Part shown: one piece after another, positions 48,687 through 62,200 of the stretch
Numbering within the stretch: the stretch's first letter is position 1
Layout of the letters: each line of letters begins with the position of its first letter
Origin: Lichenostomus cassidix
Lineage: Eukaryota; Chordata; Aves; Passeriformes; Meliphagidae
Reading direction: 5' to 3'
Assembly (NCBI GenBank): GCA_008360975.2
Contig: CM039183.1
Location: forward strand, 47,111,850 to 47,175,849
DNA length: 64,000 nt
Made by a program: the position numbers and the translations under genes
Notes under the pieces: generated by a model
Database searches by the model: none
Seen by the model: only the letters and a program-made list of their open reading frames with translations
What the model was told of the DNA's origin: nothing

Positions 48687-48708
48687 TACACTTAAAATTT
48701 TAAGTGTA
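48687..48708. repeat. Perfect 22-bp palindrome
   Basis: Arms of 11 bp (TACACTTAAAA and its complement) meet with no spacer. It ends 2 bp before a tandem duplication. Confidence 0.93.
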
Positions 48709-48710
48709 GC

Positions 48711-48748
48711 GCAAACCCAAGAATTATATGCAAACCCAAGAATTTATT
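48711..48748. repeat. 19-bp tandem duplication
   Basis: GCAAACCCAAGAATT plus four bases is present twice head to tail, with differences only in the last few positions. Confidence 0.9.
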
Positions 48749-48946
48749 GGTAGCTTAATTAGTCTTAGCAATCTGATCCATAATTTTTAACCTAGTTACA
48801 AAATACTAACATTTTATGACATTTATAATATGGTATCGAATGTAGTATGATGTATTACATACATATAATTATACACAATTCAAATTGTATATATCCAAAC
48901 TTTCATGTTTTTAATGTTTTGTTGACCTCCTTAAGATCAAAAACTT

Positions 48947-48976
48947 GGGGGGGCGGGGGGGGCAGGGTGGAGGTGG
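48947..48976 (+). other. G-quadruplex-forming motif
   Basis: Seven G, C, eight G, CA, GGG, then GG pairs separated by single T or A. This satisfies the usual four-run G3+ rule with loops of 1-2 nt on the plus strand. No promoter or gene is visible beside it. Confidence 0.85.
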
Positions 48977-50160
48977 AGAAATGAAGGTATGCAGGGTAGA
49001 GGAGAAAAGAAGGGGAGCCTGCAGCATCCAGAGAATTTTTCCCGGGATAGCAATGTGGACGGTTTCCTCCTCCTCACTCAAAGTAATTTTTAGGTTTGAT
49101 AACATCCTCTAAATATCTTGTTTTTTCTTTATTGGTCAGCAAGACCACAAAGCAAGTAAAGTCATTGGTTTTTTTGTTTTGTTTTTTTGTTTAACTGCTC
49201 TTGGTAAAATCTGTTTCAGGTATAACAAACTTGCCAAGGTTGCATTCCTTTGCTCATCACTGGAGAGCTGATTACAGCCCAGAGTCTCCAGTATAAATAT
49301 GCACCTGTGTTTTTAAGACCTGTCTGTCACCCTGTGCCACTGCTGCTCTGTGCTGTAGCTTCCTTAGCCTTACAGGAAGCTCATTCCACACACAATTAAC
49401 ACTTTTTACTGTGCACTAGTTGCAGAAAAAGCAATAATCATCACAACCACAAAATCATAGAGAGCTAAACAAACACCAGAAAAAGTAGGTGACAGTCAAC
49501 TGGTCATTAGATGAGTAGTGCTGCAAGCTAAAACAAATCTCCAGGAAGGCAGAGATAGAGCCTAGGGGGAAATCTGTGGCCTATTACAAGCAAAAATGTC
49601 CTCAAATTTACTGGGCTACAAGGTTACATATGCCATTTGAAGGGACAAGAATAAACTTAGCTGGTCGTTTCTAGGACAAAAAAAAAAATAAATCAGTGAC
49701 AGATTTCTACAGCAAAAGTGAATCTGGAATCTACCTCTGAACACCATATGTGAGATAAAGCTGACAATAACATGCTTGAAGTTGTCTATTGTGGTTGAAT
49801 TATGCATCCATGTAAGATCCAGGAAATTATGTAAGTCACCTACATACTGATATACACAAGGATGTATTTGTATGTCTAATTGACTGTGTTATACTTCACA
49901 GTAACAAGATGCACATGTATAATATTTTCAAGCACATCCCAGTCTTTCTCTAACCCTTTTGACCCATATGCTCAGCTGAAAAATCCAACAGACTAAATCC
50001 CAAAGGAAAATCCTAAAAAAGGATTTTGAACCCTGGCTTCAGAAGTCTCAAAGACAACTTGCTCTTCTAATCTTCTATTTGGTCCCGTATAGTTACCACA
50101 AACCCAGACCAGTTCGTTTCACTGCAAGATGCCAATTAAATTATGTATAAGTTTTCATTG

Positions 50161-50252
50161 GGATGATGCTGTGCAGGGCCAGAAGTCAAAATCAATGATC
50201 CTTGTGGGTCCCTTCCAACTCAGCTGACTCTGTAATTTTGTGATTCTGCTGT
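50161..50252 (+). mobile_element. CR1 LINE 3'-end fragment
   Basis: GATGATGCTGTGCAGGGCCAG leads to ATGATCCTTGTGGGTCCCTT and TTTTGTGATTCTGCTGTG. It is a short plus-strand CR1 end, similar to the 10.8 kb copy. Confidence 0.85.
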
Positions 50253-53200
50253 GAGACAGGTAAGATCTACAATTTTTCATGCAAAGATTTTCTTCTCTTG
50301 ATCTCTACACATTGACACCATCGTGTGATTTCTTCCACCTATGACTACTTCCTTGCTGCTGTTCTAACTACCTTCCATCTACATCCATATCTATTTTCAC
50401 TGTTTACTTATAAAATTTTAAAACAAGCTCACACTATGCTAGGTCTGGGATTAAAATATTTATGGATGTTGCATAGATGTCATGGGAACCAAAAAAGGAA
50501 GCTGTGATTTGTATATCCACTAGGTTGCTAAGCAAAGAAGTATCTTTTCTTTTACAGACTAGATGACTGCAGGAGATTTAAGGAAGATTCAATCCTTAAA
50601 GAAAGAAAAACCACAGGTCATCAGGTAAGAATAACTTTAAGTTACATGAAAGCTTTCTGTTTGAATGCAGGGGAGGTCTGGTTAAAAAAAAAAAAAAAGA
50701 AAAGAAAAAAAAACAAAAGGAGAAAATGTCCACTGCAAAACCCCCAATTCATTACATCAAATTGTTCCTTACTTTACTCATACAGTATGAAAGAATCCAT
50801 TTATTTTCACATTGTGATATTGCCCTTCCTAATTTGGGATTTCACAAGAGTTGATCTTATAAAAAGTGAATAGAAAGCCAAAATTATTGAAAGAAAAAGT
50901 TCTTCACTTCCAAGACAGACATGTCTAGCAGATTTCAGCTTCTCAACCAAACTGTTGGTATGGCAACAAAAGACATTCATAGTTCAAAGACAGAATTGAT
51001 AGTGTGAGATATATTGTCTATTCACATTCAAAAATACACTTTGAAGCCTCTGTTATTTGATTAGTTTTAAAAGCAGACACTCTTCGGTATATATTTTCCT
51101 AGTCAAATGTTTCTGATAAAATTCATTCAAAAATTATTGTAAATAATTACCACTCCTCCAAAGCAGTAAGAAAAGACACAGTTTTCTGATCAGTCCCACA
51201 TAATTTAAGTTGCTCATGTTTGTGAACAGAATTTATATATTGTTTTTCTTCTCTATCTGGCACAATTTCTGAAAATTCACTGCAGGGGATTCTGACATTA
51301 ATGTAACAACATATCAGGTACAACAAAAACACTGATATCTTATAAGTGTAAATATATAATTTGAAGTATCAAACAAGAATGGTATTAATGAAAACCAGCC
51401 CTTACCTCAAAATAGTATCTGTTATAGCCTGACAGGCAAAATCCTTTTCAGACAATAAAGCAAGAGGCTCATCTAGATGTTCTGAGATAAATGATATATA
51501 GGGCAGTCATCTCCACACTCCAGTCATCTATCTAGTTTACCCATTCTGTCTTAAACATGCTGAACAACAACATGTCAAAAATGTCATCGAGGTATCATTT
51601 AAGCCTATAACACTGAAGGACATTGAGGATTTTATTGCTTATAGCTGTACCAAAAGCACATACTGACAGGTGCTTAGGAAGTTGGGCTCATTTTCATCAT
51701 ACAAAATTAAAAGACACATCTCTGATGCACTCCTCATGTTGATCTTAACTCACAGCACCCATCAGTCCCGAGCACAGGACATCCATCACCCTGCTTGGCT
51801 GGAACTATACTATCCCATTTTTAATTATTTTCCAAAAGGCTGGTGCCATGCAGGTCACTATCTTTTCTTGTCGATGTATGAGGGCAGTAGGAAACATGAA
51901 ATACCAAACACAACATCTGAGTTCTGCTGATAGAATGACCAGACATTTAAATCTGTGAGGTGCATCTATCATGTCCTTGTATGCCAGTAAAAGGAATCCC
52001 AAAATTGTCAACTACACTATTTACAGAAGCAACTAAACACCTCTGTATTGTTTTATTTACTGGAAGCTACTTATACTTTTTACATTTGTATTATTAGTGC
52101 CATAAAAGGTAGCCTCATGCTAATCACACGTCACACTATGCCCCATCCAGCTAGCATTTCTGCAATGTGAAGAGGTCTTCACTGATAAGTCACTAAAGCA
52201 TATTAGATCAAACAGTCAATGTGGCTTTGCTTCGTAGGTTACCCTACTCATGGAAACGCTCCAAGAAAACTGGCAAAACATGTAGTGGTACTTGGCAAGA
52301 TAACACAGTGTGTGAAGGCAATGCATCTTCAGAGAAAACAAACAAATCAACAACAGCCATTTAATCACTTTCAGAATTCATTAGCTCAAAGGAATTTAAT
52401 TTCAGTTCCTGTATAGGCTCAATATAGCAGAATGTGTGCATGCATTTATGTGTTCCAGTAAGTTTTCTGGTAGATTCACTTAGCACTACACTCTGCAATT
52501 GAGCCAAAAGTTTAACTAAAATTCTCTGATACAAGACCTCTTTCTTTATTAAATCACATTTTATATTTATTATGCTGTAGCAAGTGGGTACAATTTCTGA
52601 GCAGTCAACAAATCTCATTTGTTGTGGCCAAGGTCATATTTTTATTTTGGACCAAATAATCCATCAGTCACCTCACTTTGGCCAAGACTGTTACTGTATT
52701 TGATCTCCCTTTGTATCAGTCTGTATGTCCAGGAACCAGTCTTAAGATTTCAGGGGTCTTACTGAGGCCTTTAAATACTAATTGTAAAAAACAAAGAAAT
52801 TTCTTATTTTTTTTAAGAGTTAAAAGTGTTTTCATCAGTGCTTACTTGCTTGAGTGCAAATACAATGCTGGAAAGCTGAAGGAATAGGAAACTCCATGTA
52901 CAATGCTAATTGCCTTACATTAAAGAACAATGTCACTTTTATCTTTTCTTACATCTTTCTTCCACCAGAACTCACTCCGTTTTGCTGATCGCTGTAATGA
53001 ATTCTTTTCCTAATGAATATTCAGTACTGAGTCATTTATACGAATTTGTTTCAGTAACAATGAATTCCAGAAGCACCACAGCTAATAAAGCGCTGATTCA
53101 CTATCTAGTTAGTTTCTCTATTTCTGCACAGACCCCCAGTGAATAACCACAGACTCTCAACTTGGCACTTCCTTTCTTTGACCTCAGACTCAATAGAAAC

Positions 53201-56200
53201 CCCTCTGGCCCCATCCATGCTGACTACCTGGCCAGGAAGCACAAGAGGTAACTTTAACTCTCACGTAGCCAAACACAATCTTGGGGTTTTTCCTCTGCAC
53301 AGATGTTAATTTTGGTAAGACTGATACAAACTTTAATTCTGAAGAACTTGTCTGCCAAATCTGTTTGAAATTGGCCAAGAGTCTTAACACTTATTCTTTT
53401 TTATACTTTATCTTCCTGTAGAGGCTAGGGTAAGGGAAAATTAATTTCAACCAGATTTATTCCCTTTCACATTCATTTTCAGAACTAAAATTTTAATAAC
53501 TAAGAATTCAGATGTTCAGCTCTTCCAGATTTAGCCTTGGCAGTAGAAAGTATGATTGTCCATAAAGTAAAAGTTATACTACATTATTAAAGAGTGCACT
53601 CAACTTTTTTTATTTTTTCTCTCCCTCTTTTCTTTTTTTTTTCCCCTGTGAAAGGGAACTGTGTGTTAAGTTTAAAAGCATTCCAGCAAGACTGTGAAAT
53701 AAGAACTTCAGCAAGCTTAGAAATGCAATCATTCTTGCTAATGAAATGTCCCAGATTCTTAAGTTTCCCCAGGACACAGCCACCTCCTATTAATATTATT
53801 ATTAGTAGTAATATTTAAAGACAAATGGATGATAGACATATTTTCTCTTTGCATCTCTCACCAACTTCCAGAATTGGAGTTTTTTATAGAATTCTTTTAC
53901 ATGGTATTTCTTACTACTGACTGATAGTACATTTCTTGCCAGTACCAGATACTTCAATTCAGAACCAAGTTGTATATCTGTACTTTTTTCTTCAAATCCA
54001 CACTTTTTTCCTTTGATGAGAGGAAGTTTTTAATTAAAACAAACAAACTAACTAAAACATATAATATTTGACAAACATAAACATTTATGTAAGAGACAGT
54101 CATCTCAGTGCTTTCAAATAATTAATTTTTTATAAAAATCAATATCCATAAGAACTGGATACTTTATAGAAAATGTAGTGAGATGTGAAGACTTCTATCA
54201 TTATTTAGGTCCAGCCATAGAACAGAAAATAAAAAATTACTGAGTAGATCACCATACCAATGAGTGTGTGTTGTTGAGTGTTTACTGATGAGAATCCAGT
54301 TTCTCATGAAAAAAGCAATCCCATTGGAACACAAATGTAGCTGACATATTATTTGGTATCACTGCTCAGGAGACAAAGTCAGTTGGCCTCTTTAACTGGA
54401 GCATTATGTTGTTGGGTGTTGCACTAGATCTGTTCAGCCTGTAAAAGGATGCAGATTTCTGCCGTTTTTCCTCTAGTATGTTAGGCAAAAACTAACATCC
54501 CCTTTTTTTGCCAAAAATAATTTCAAAAATTATTAATATAGTCCAGTTAGATAGTACACATTTGTCCCTTGGGATCTGCCTTATATAACCATAGGATCAT
54601 TTGACTTTCAGCATACCTCAGGACAATTGAGGGAAATATAGAGCCACAATCAGTATTCATAGATAACACCCGAATGCACATATCTTCTAATCTATAAAAC
54701 AACAGCAAAACATCAACACTTTAATTCTCACAACCCTCCTGCAGAGAAACAAAGACAAGAAGGCATTACTATGTCCATTTCACAGACTATATAAAGTCCA
54801 GATATTTGCAGAGGTCATTTGCTCAGGGCAACAAAGTAGAAATAACAGTGATAAACCAGCATTTTCTTGCTATCAAGCTTTAGCTCAAGATTAAAATTTC
54901 CCTTCTTTGAGCGGAAAATAACATACATTCCCCGGTTTGCTCTCAGAAAAATTAGTCAAAGAGGAGTAGCGGTACAATCCTTATACCTCTGAGTTAAAAA
55001 CAGGCCAATAGTGTAGCCCGTGGCCTCATACAAATGGCGTCTTTGAACCTTATTGTTTCAAAGTGTGCTAGAAAAAACAAAGAACAGGTCATTTGTGCTG
55101 ATGGGAATAAGGATTAAATGCAGCACTTTCTTCTGTTCTCTTAGTAACTCCTGCTTCATTATTTTTGGTGAGCAATCTAAATGGCTCTAAATCTACCAAC
55201 AGTCAGCTGTATTAGAAATGTAAAGCAGTGATTCAAAAACATTCAGTATTAATTCAGTAGCAGCTGGCCACAAACACAAAATTCAGGATTCGCATATTTT
55301 GCCTGTTCTCGGTTGGATCTGAGATAATAGAAATCATGGTTGCCACAGACTTTTAACTTTTTAAGCAAGTAAAAGCCACAGCCATAGGCCAAAACCTAGT
55401 CTCTAAAGAATGTGTATTCTGGTATATTCAGAAGTTAAAAAAAGCCATTTGATTGCATGTGTTTTCCACTATCTAAGTGTTCTATGCTGCCATAAACGTT
55501 TTCCAGACTGCAAGGCATAAACATATTTTTTTAATTAATCTATCGTGCATTTAGCCAGGCCTGATCAGCACCAGTGGCTGCTCCTGAATTTTGGTCAGCA
55601 AAGTATGGTAAACAGTCATTACTTTGCCATAACCTACTATGGTAAGCCTGTGTCTGTATCTCCAGCACAGCACTGCAATTCCTCCCTCACCACACACACT
55701 GAGACACCAAATAGATTCTCTGGGCTCAGTAAGCCTGGCATCAGGTTCTGCTTCTACATAAGGGTCTGGTGAAGAGGGAAAGCTAGGGAGCAACTAATGC
55801 AGAATAATTGCAACTGTAAAAGAAACCAATAGTTATGTCAGCCTCAGTGCTTGAGACTCTGACAGGCTCATTCCGTTATTAGAACATGTTAATTAGCCTA
55901 TGCGCTCTGGTTTTCTCTCTGCTCCACTTCTTGGCACAAAGGAAAAAGAACATGAAAATAAGTGTTAATTCACCTTATAAATTAACAAGTACCCAATGCG
56001 AGAAGCATTGTTTGAATATTTTTTGGGTTGATTAACTTCATAACACATAAATCTACCCCTAGCCTCATAGCTACATTAAATTATCAACCAGGAAAAATCT
56101 TGTATCAAATATCAGCTGTAATGTGTTGGTGAACAGTTTTTCATTTTTTTCGTTTTGATACAACTGTGGAGGATGTCAATTGGTAATCAAGAAAGTGCTT

Positions 56201-59200
56201 AGAAAGATTTTCTTACTTGCATTGAATTCCAACAAAGACAGGAGGTGTCTGATTAGAGGCAAACCAAGAAGGAAGATGGAAGAAAGGAAATTTAGTAGAT
56301 GAGAAGTTCTGAGTTGAGACCACACAGAAAAACCTGTCCCTAGAAATGGTGAGCAGCTCAGAAAGCTCTCCTGCACCACTAAAATCCAGACTAATGTCAC
56401 ACTGATTAAATGGAAAAAGAAGGAAGATGTGCTGGCTTCCCTTCTCAAGGTAGAAGGGAATTATTCAGAAACATTTGTAGCTAGCCATATGTGCCCGCCA
56501 AATATATCTTTTGGCTCTAGCAGTGCAAAGAGGAGTGTGCAGTGTGTCCTGCAGAGAAACCCAAAACAGGGACAAGGAGACCTTGCCTGTGAAATGTGGG
56601 ACCTGGAAAGACTCTACCTGGCACCTCAGCCACTGATACTTAAAATGGCATCAGCCTATTTAATGCAGATGGCAGCCTGGAATACACAATTGACCATTGA
56701 GAGAGTTTTTGTTTAAAAAAAAAAAAAGAAAACAAAAGCAAATGTTCAGTGCTCTACAGATCTTAAATGGCAAAATTTGTAACACTGATGGACCCTTTAG
56801 AAACAGGTGCTGTTAACTACAGAGAGATGATGACACTGATAACATGCTGCCTTTGTTCTAAGTATCACTCCTTGTTCCTCAAAATAGAGGGATGCTATTT
56901 ACATGTTAGTTGCAGCCAAGGTTCCGTTTCTCCCTTAGGTCAGAGCAGAAGATTACTTAATTACTTAGAAGATTACTACTTCCATGAAAGAAAATCACCG
57001 ATTCGCATCTGTCTTTGTTTTAAAATTTATCTCCCTTTCATCTAGCTGTATCAATTGCATTAAGTATGCCTAGTCTGAGTGTTGGTGTAAATGAAAATAA
57101 ATAATCTAATTTTCTAATAAAAACAATAGATTCGGGAAATTAGTATTATTTTGAGTTGAAAAGTTAGGACTCTGTTCTGCTTAGGTTTCAATGTGTATTT
57201 ATACCAAGGTGATTGTGGATGTAAAGCCAAATTGTTTTTTTACTATCAAAAATATGATACAGTCCTTAACTTCAAGATAGATAAAAACACAATCATAAAC
57301 CTAGGTCCAGTTTTCTCTCTAAAATAGCCTATAGACTCCTTCTGGCATTCAATCCCTTTGAGAAACATCAAATACTGATTTTTAAAAGCCAGTATAAAAT
57401 GCCTAACACTAAAAGGTACAAACTTTTATTTGAAGAAAAGTTTAATACACTGCATCAGTGACAGGTTCTATCTCTACAGGCCGTGAAGCTTCAGAAGAAC
57501 TCTACTTTTTAACATAAGAGAAATCAGGTGTTTTGTGCCACTCACCCTCAAACCAAAAAGAGTCGAGAGGAGTCAAAGCAGTTGCCCAAGGACACCCAGA
57601 GACAGACCAAGCTCTCAAGAAATTCCCCCTCTTGAGGTTCTGTGAGAACAGAAGAGCCTCCAGCACTGCTGGCCCTAGCTATGAACCACAGCTTCCTGAA
57701 TCACCACTCAGAGATCAAGTAGTCCCCACTCTAACAGTACCAAAAATGCATGGAGACAATTTCAGGCCTTTATTTCCCTAAAAAGGGAAAGCACCAAGAC
57801 TCTTCAAGTTCTTAGTTGAAGAGCCCCATCTTCAACTTTTTTTTTCCAGGGATTGTCAAGTGCAACTTCATGTCCTAGAGACTCTTGTGTCTTTGGGAAA
57901 AAACTAGTCCCTTCCCATAACTAAGTAAAAAATTACCCAGAACAAAAATGCCTCAACATCATAAATCTACCTTCTTTTTATGTACAAGTAAAGAGCTTGG
58001 ACGTTACTTCTAACAAAAAAGGCATATAAATTATATAAGCAGATACTTTCCAACTGTAAACTTATTTTGTGAAGGGGCATGAAAGTGTAGACAATGGGAA
58101 GGATATGACTGGAGAAATAGCAAGGAAGAACCTACTCAATGGCAACTTTCTCACTTTGGAAGGTTTGGTTGGGTATTCGATTGACGCAAATTTATTTGCT
58201 GGTTAACAAATATTTTGGCGTACAGACATATATGTGTCCTCTCAAAATATCATAACCTTCTTTGGCCACCAGATATACTTCCGAAATTATAAGAGACACT
58301 GTGGAGGCTCAATTAAAGATTAGTTCTCAGAGCATGAGACAAAAAAACAAAACAAAAAACCAACAAAAAAAAACCCCAAAAAACCCAAAACAAATAAGCA
58401 AACAATAAATAAACCCACACAAAAAAGCCCCAAAAAACCAACACATTAACTAGAGCATAGAGTGACATAAATAACAATAAGATACAACAGATTCTTACAA
58501 CAAGGAAATCACATATGTCAGCTGTATGAAATATATGGTTATGCACACAATATAAGATAAAGATTAGATAAAAATATTTTCTGTCTTGAAAACCAGAAAT
58601 AAATGACCTATTAATTACAAAGCACTGTTATCTCAATTACCTGAATTCAGAAATCAAAATTACAAATAAAATCTTACTACACCTCCAGAAAAGGACCAAG
58701 GTACAAATGCAGGTAATAAAAGCTCAAAGAATGGTGCTTTTCAGTGTCTTCAACACTTTATCACTGCTATAAAATTGTGTAAATCTCCTCCATGACTGCA
58801 TTTAACATAATTTTATTCTGCACAATGCTTATAAATATCTCTATTGGCTTTCTGATCAAGTTGCTTTTCTGACCTTTATGACTAGCAAGTCTTAGCCTGT
58901 TTCTGAATCGTCTTCCCTTCTGTGTTGTAGTCATTTGAATTAGCATGATTAGAGTCAAGCTAAAGATATATTGACAGTAAATTTGCTCATTATTTGCTAC
59001 CCTATTAAATGTTATTCTGGGCTTCTTTTTAAGCTGTAATAGAATCTTACTGCTTACATTTTATAGTAGTAAACAGCTATTTAGTGTTGCAGAATAAAAT
59101 GTTAAATTCTAAGTGCATACTGTTGGAATAATAACTTAAAATCAGAGCCTAATTCATGTTTGCTGCCTTTTATAAGCAAATCTATGCAGAACAAGAACAT

Positions 59201-62200
59201 TGTCCTCGCCCTTGACCATCCAACCCCAGTAAAAGGCAAGGACAAAAGTGGGAAACCTACATGGGTTCACATATCCCAGAGGATCAAAGGATCTAGGATA
59301 AAAAAGCCCTACACTAAAAGGTGACTTACAGCTCACATTTACTTTAACAGGGTCCCCACTATTAACCAGGAGGCAAGAGAAATTAGGTTATTGTCTCTTT
59401 ACTGAAAAAATTCCCTCCTTTCTCAGCAACAGAAGGGATGGTGCCAGCACAAGATTATTTTCTGTCCCGAAAAACAGAACTGTTTCACAAAATGCCTGTT
59501 TGTTTCTTTCTGTATAAATGCTTTCTGACCTACTTATCTGATGCTGGAATTCCTGAATTTCCCTTGCATGATTTTGCATATATGTTATCACTGTAACCAA
59601 TGGAATAGGGGAGCAGGGAGATGGGCAGACAGAGAGGTGCCTTTAGAGGTCAATTTGGCCATGTGTAGAGAGCTCAGCATGACTGCTCTCTTTGGTCTGG
59701 TACTGCAGGAAGAGCCTAACCTTTAAAAGGAGGACTGTGAAACTGAACAACCTTCTTTCTGGGTCTCCTCCTTTTGCTGATAGAGCCTTGCATATATCAT
59801 GGAGCTTCTCTGTTGCAATGCATGTTTGCAGCTGTTTTCTAGGGAGCTGTTTAGGATGTGTTCCTTCTGTGGTTTCATGCATATGTTTTTTTGAGTATTG
59901 ATAAGAGAAGCCAGCAGCTAAGCTGCATACCTTCTACTCTATCTCCTAAAGCTAGTCCCAGACAGAAGCTTTGTATTTTGCATAGCACTCCTTCACACTA
60001 TTACAGAACACTCCCCTGTGGCATTTTGGCCAAAGACACCTTCTGGTTAACTTTGTGAAGATCACCACGTTCCTTAAGGATAAAGGGAAAGCTGAAGTTA
60101 CATAAGGATTTTGAAGCAAAGCCGTTCTATGAGGAGCCAAAAAACCAGATGGTGGTTATCAGGAACAGGGTTATCATATTCCATGATGCTGAGAAGGCAT
60201 GTAGCAGTGTCCCATGCTCCTAAGGACTTGAGTCTATATAACTTGTATTGTATTTGTGTAGGTCACTGAGAAAAAAATCATGGAGATTTGTATTATCCTT
60301 GCTATCAAGGAGAACAGGATGGAGTCTCAGACCAGTGAAAATAGACATAAATTTTGATTTGTGGAGTCACCGTCAGCCAGGATTTCAAAAGCAGTAGTAA
60401 AACTAAAAAAATGGATGAATAATACATCTGCTGGAAATTACACTTGAGGGGAGATCAAAATTATTCACCAATTTGAAAATGATGGAGGGTTAAATGTTAT
60501 GACAATTCATTTTGACATTCTCTAGAAGAAATAGTTTCAACATTTTCAAAATTGGAACATTCTGGCTTTCTGTTTTGAAATAGCATATTTGTTTTGAAAT
60601 TGACACAAGATTGCTCTGGATTTAACACAAATATTCAGGTTGGCAAAGAATAAAATCCTTCTTCCTGCTGAGAAAAGAAAACAAACTATTAAAGCCATTA
60701 AAAGTTGTTTTAGGTTGTTATAAGCATTACCTGCAGAATGTCTAGTTCAGCCACTAAATTTTCAAAAAGATGATAAAATGGATCATTTTTACAGGTCTTT
60801 GAAGAATCAGCAGGGAGAAAAGCAACTGGAGATCCATAACTTTCAAAGACCAAGGTCCTGCGGTTTGTTTTTCCTTTGCTACCAGCCACTGCAGGATAAA
60901 TTGACTTCCGATGTTATAAATCCAAGAAAACAGATACATATCATTTGGAGCACTGTACATCTGTTTCTCTGTCTGTACATCTGCCCCTATCATTTAGCTC
61001 TCCATATACCCCATAAGGATCAGTAGACCTGACTCCTTCAAGAGGGATGCAAATCACTCCCTACCTCAAGGGGAGATTTCAGTAACAGCAAGGCTCCTTC
61101 TGCTTCTCAGTCTGAAAATTTCTAGTAGGTTCATTTAAATGGATCCCAGAGCTTCATATTAAGTTACATACAACATGTAATGTGCAGCCAATAGAACAGC
61201 TGATGCCTTATTTTATGTTAAATGCAATTTCAGCTTTTACTACACTACAGATTTAAGCATTAACAATGTACGAATTTTATTTTAGAGGCTGCCAGGAATA
61301 GAGAGCTGAAGAATTTGGATAGGTAAGGAGCAGGTATATGAAGCTTTGCTTGCTTGGGTACTCAAAGTGATTTGGGGTTAACAGGAAAAGTAAATTTTAA
61401 TCTGGTAAAACACCTGGCAATGAAACAGCCAGGTTCCTCAGCAGAAACTGCAATCTCAAAATCATAGATTACAAGAACTCTGAATATTACAAGGGGTTCA
61501 CAAAACCAGTTTTCTCTAATCCAAGGATTCTGTCCTAAGGAAAGCTTCAGTTTTTAAAAGATGAAGAGCTAGATTCAGTACTACAACTTTCATTGGCTTA
61601 AGCCAGGAGAAAGAGGAGTATGACTTCAGGTAGATCTCCATCACCTTGCAGAATCTGTTTCTGGAGCTGTCAGATAAACTGAAGTTTTCATCAGTGTGCC
61701 TACACAGTCTGAAAGAACCACAGCACTTTAATAGTACTTTCTTCTCCAGGCTCCCAGTCAACCTCTTTCCATGGCCATAAGGACATGTGGCACAGCTGCT
61801 CACGTCACTGAACACCTCCACTCAAGTAGTGAGGCCATGACCCTCATGCAACATCAAAATTACAATGTTTTGTAAATACACCATTTATCACCCTCTTCTG
61901 CTTGGTGTTTTGTCTTTCCTGTGCATTTTTTTCCTAAAATGTTTTTGTTTAGTTTTAAATATTGTTACTATTTGCATGAGTCGCAGTAGAGATCAGCAAA
62001 CTCACTTACAAGCCAAAGCTACCCTTCTTTGTATGGTACTTCACAGACCTAAAATAATGTCCCTTGCCCAAAGCATTTGTTGCATACAAAACCTTAAAAA
62101 CAATGCATCTAGTTAGAAAATGATGAGGACAAAAGTGATGCCATGTCTAATATAAATTATGGAAATTAATCCAGGTAGACTCATGTTCCCTTTTCCATTA

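Larger units (their letters stand above)
47223..50160. other. AT-rich stretch rich in inverted repeats
   Basis: No gene was recognised. Within about 1.4 kb (47.6-49.0 kb) lie a 16-bp inverted repeat, a hairpin with an octamer motif, a 22-bp palindrome beside a 19-bp tandem duplication, and a G-quadruplex motif. Each is listed separately. Confidence 0.6.

Noticed and set aside
53594..53818. 74-codon frame after a long pyrimidine tract
   Set aside because: It ends in an AT-rich repeat-like stretch, has no donor and no similarity that I recognise.
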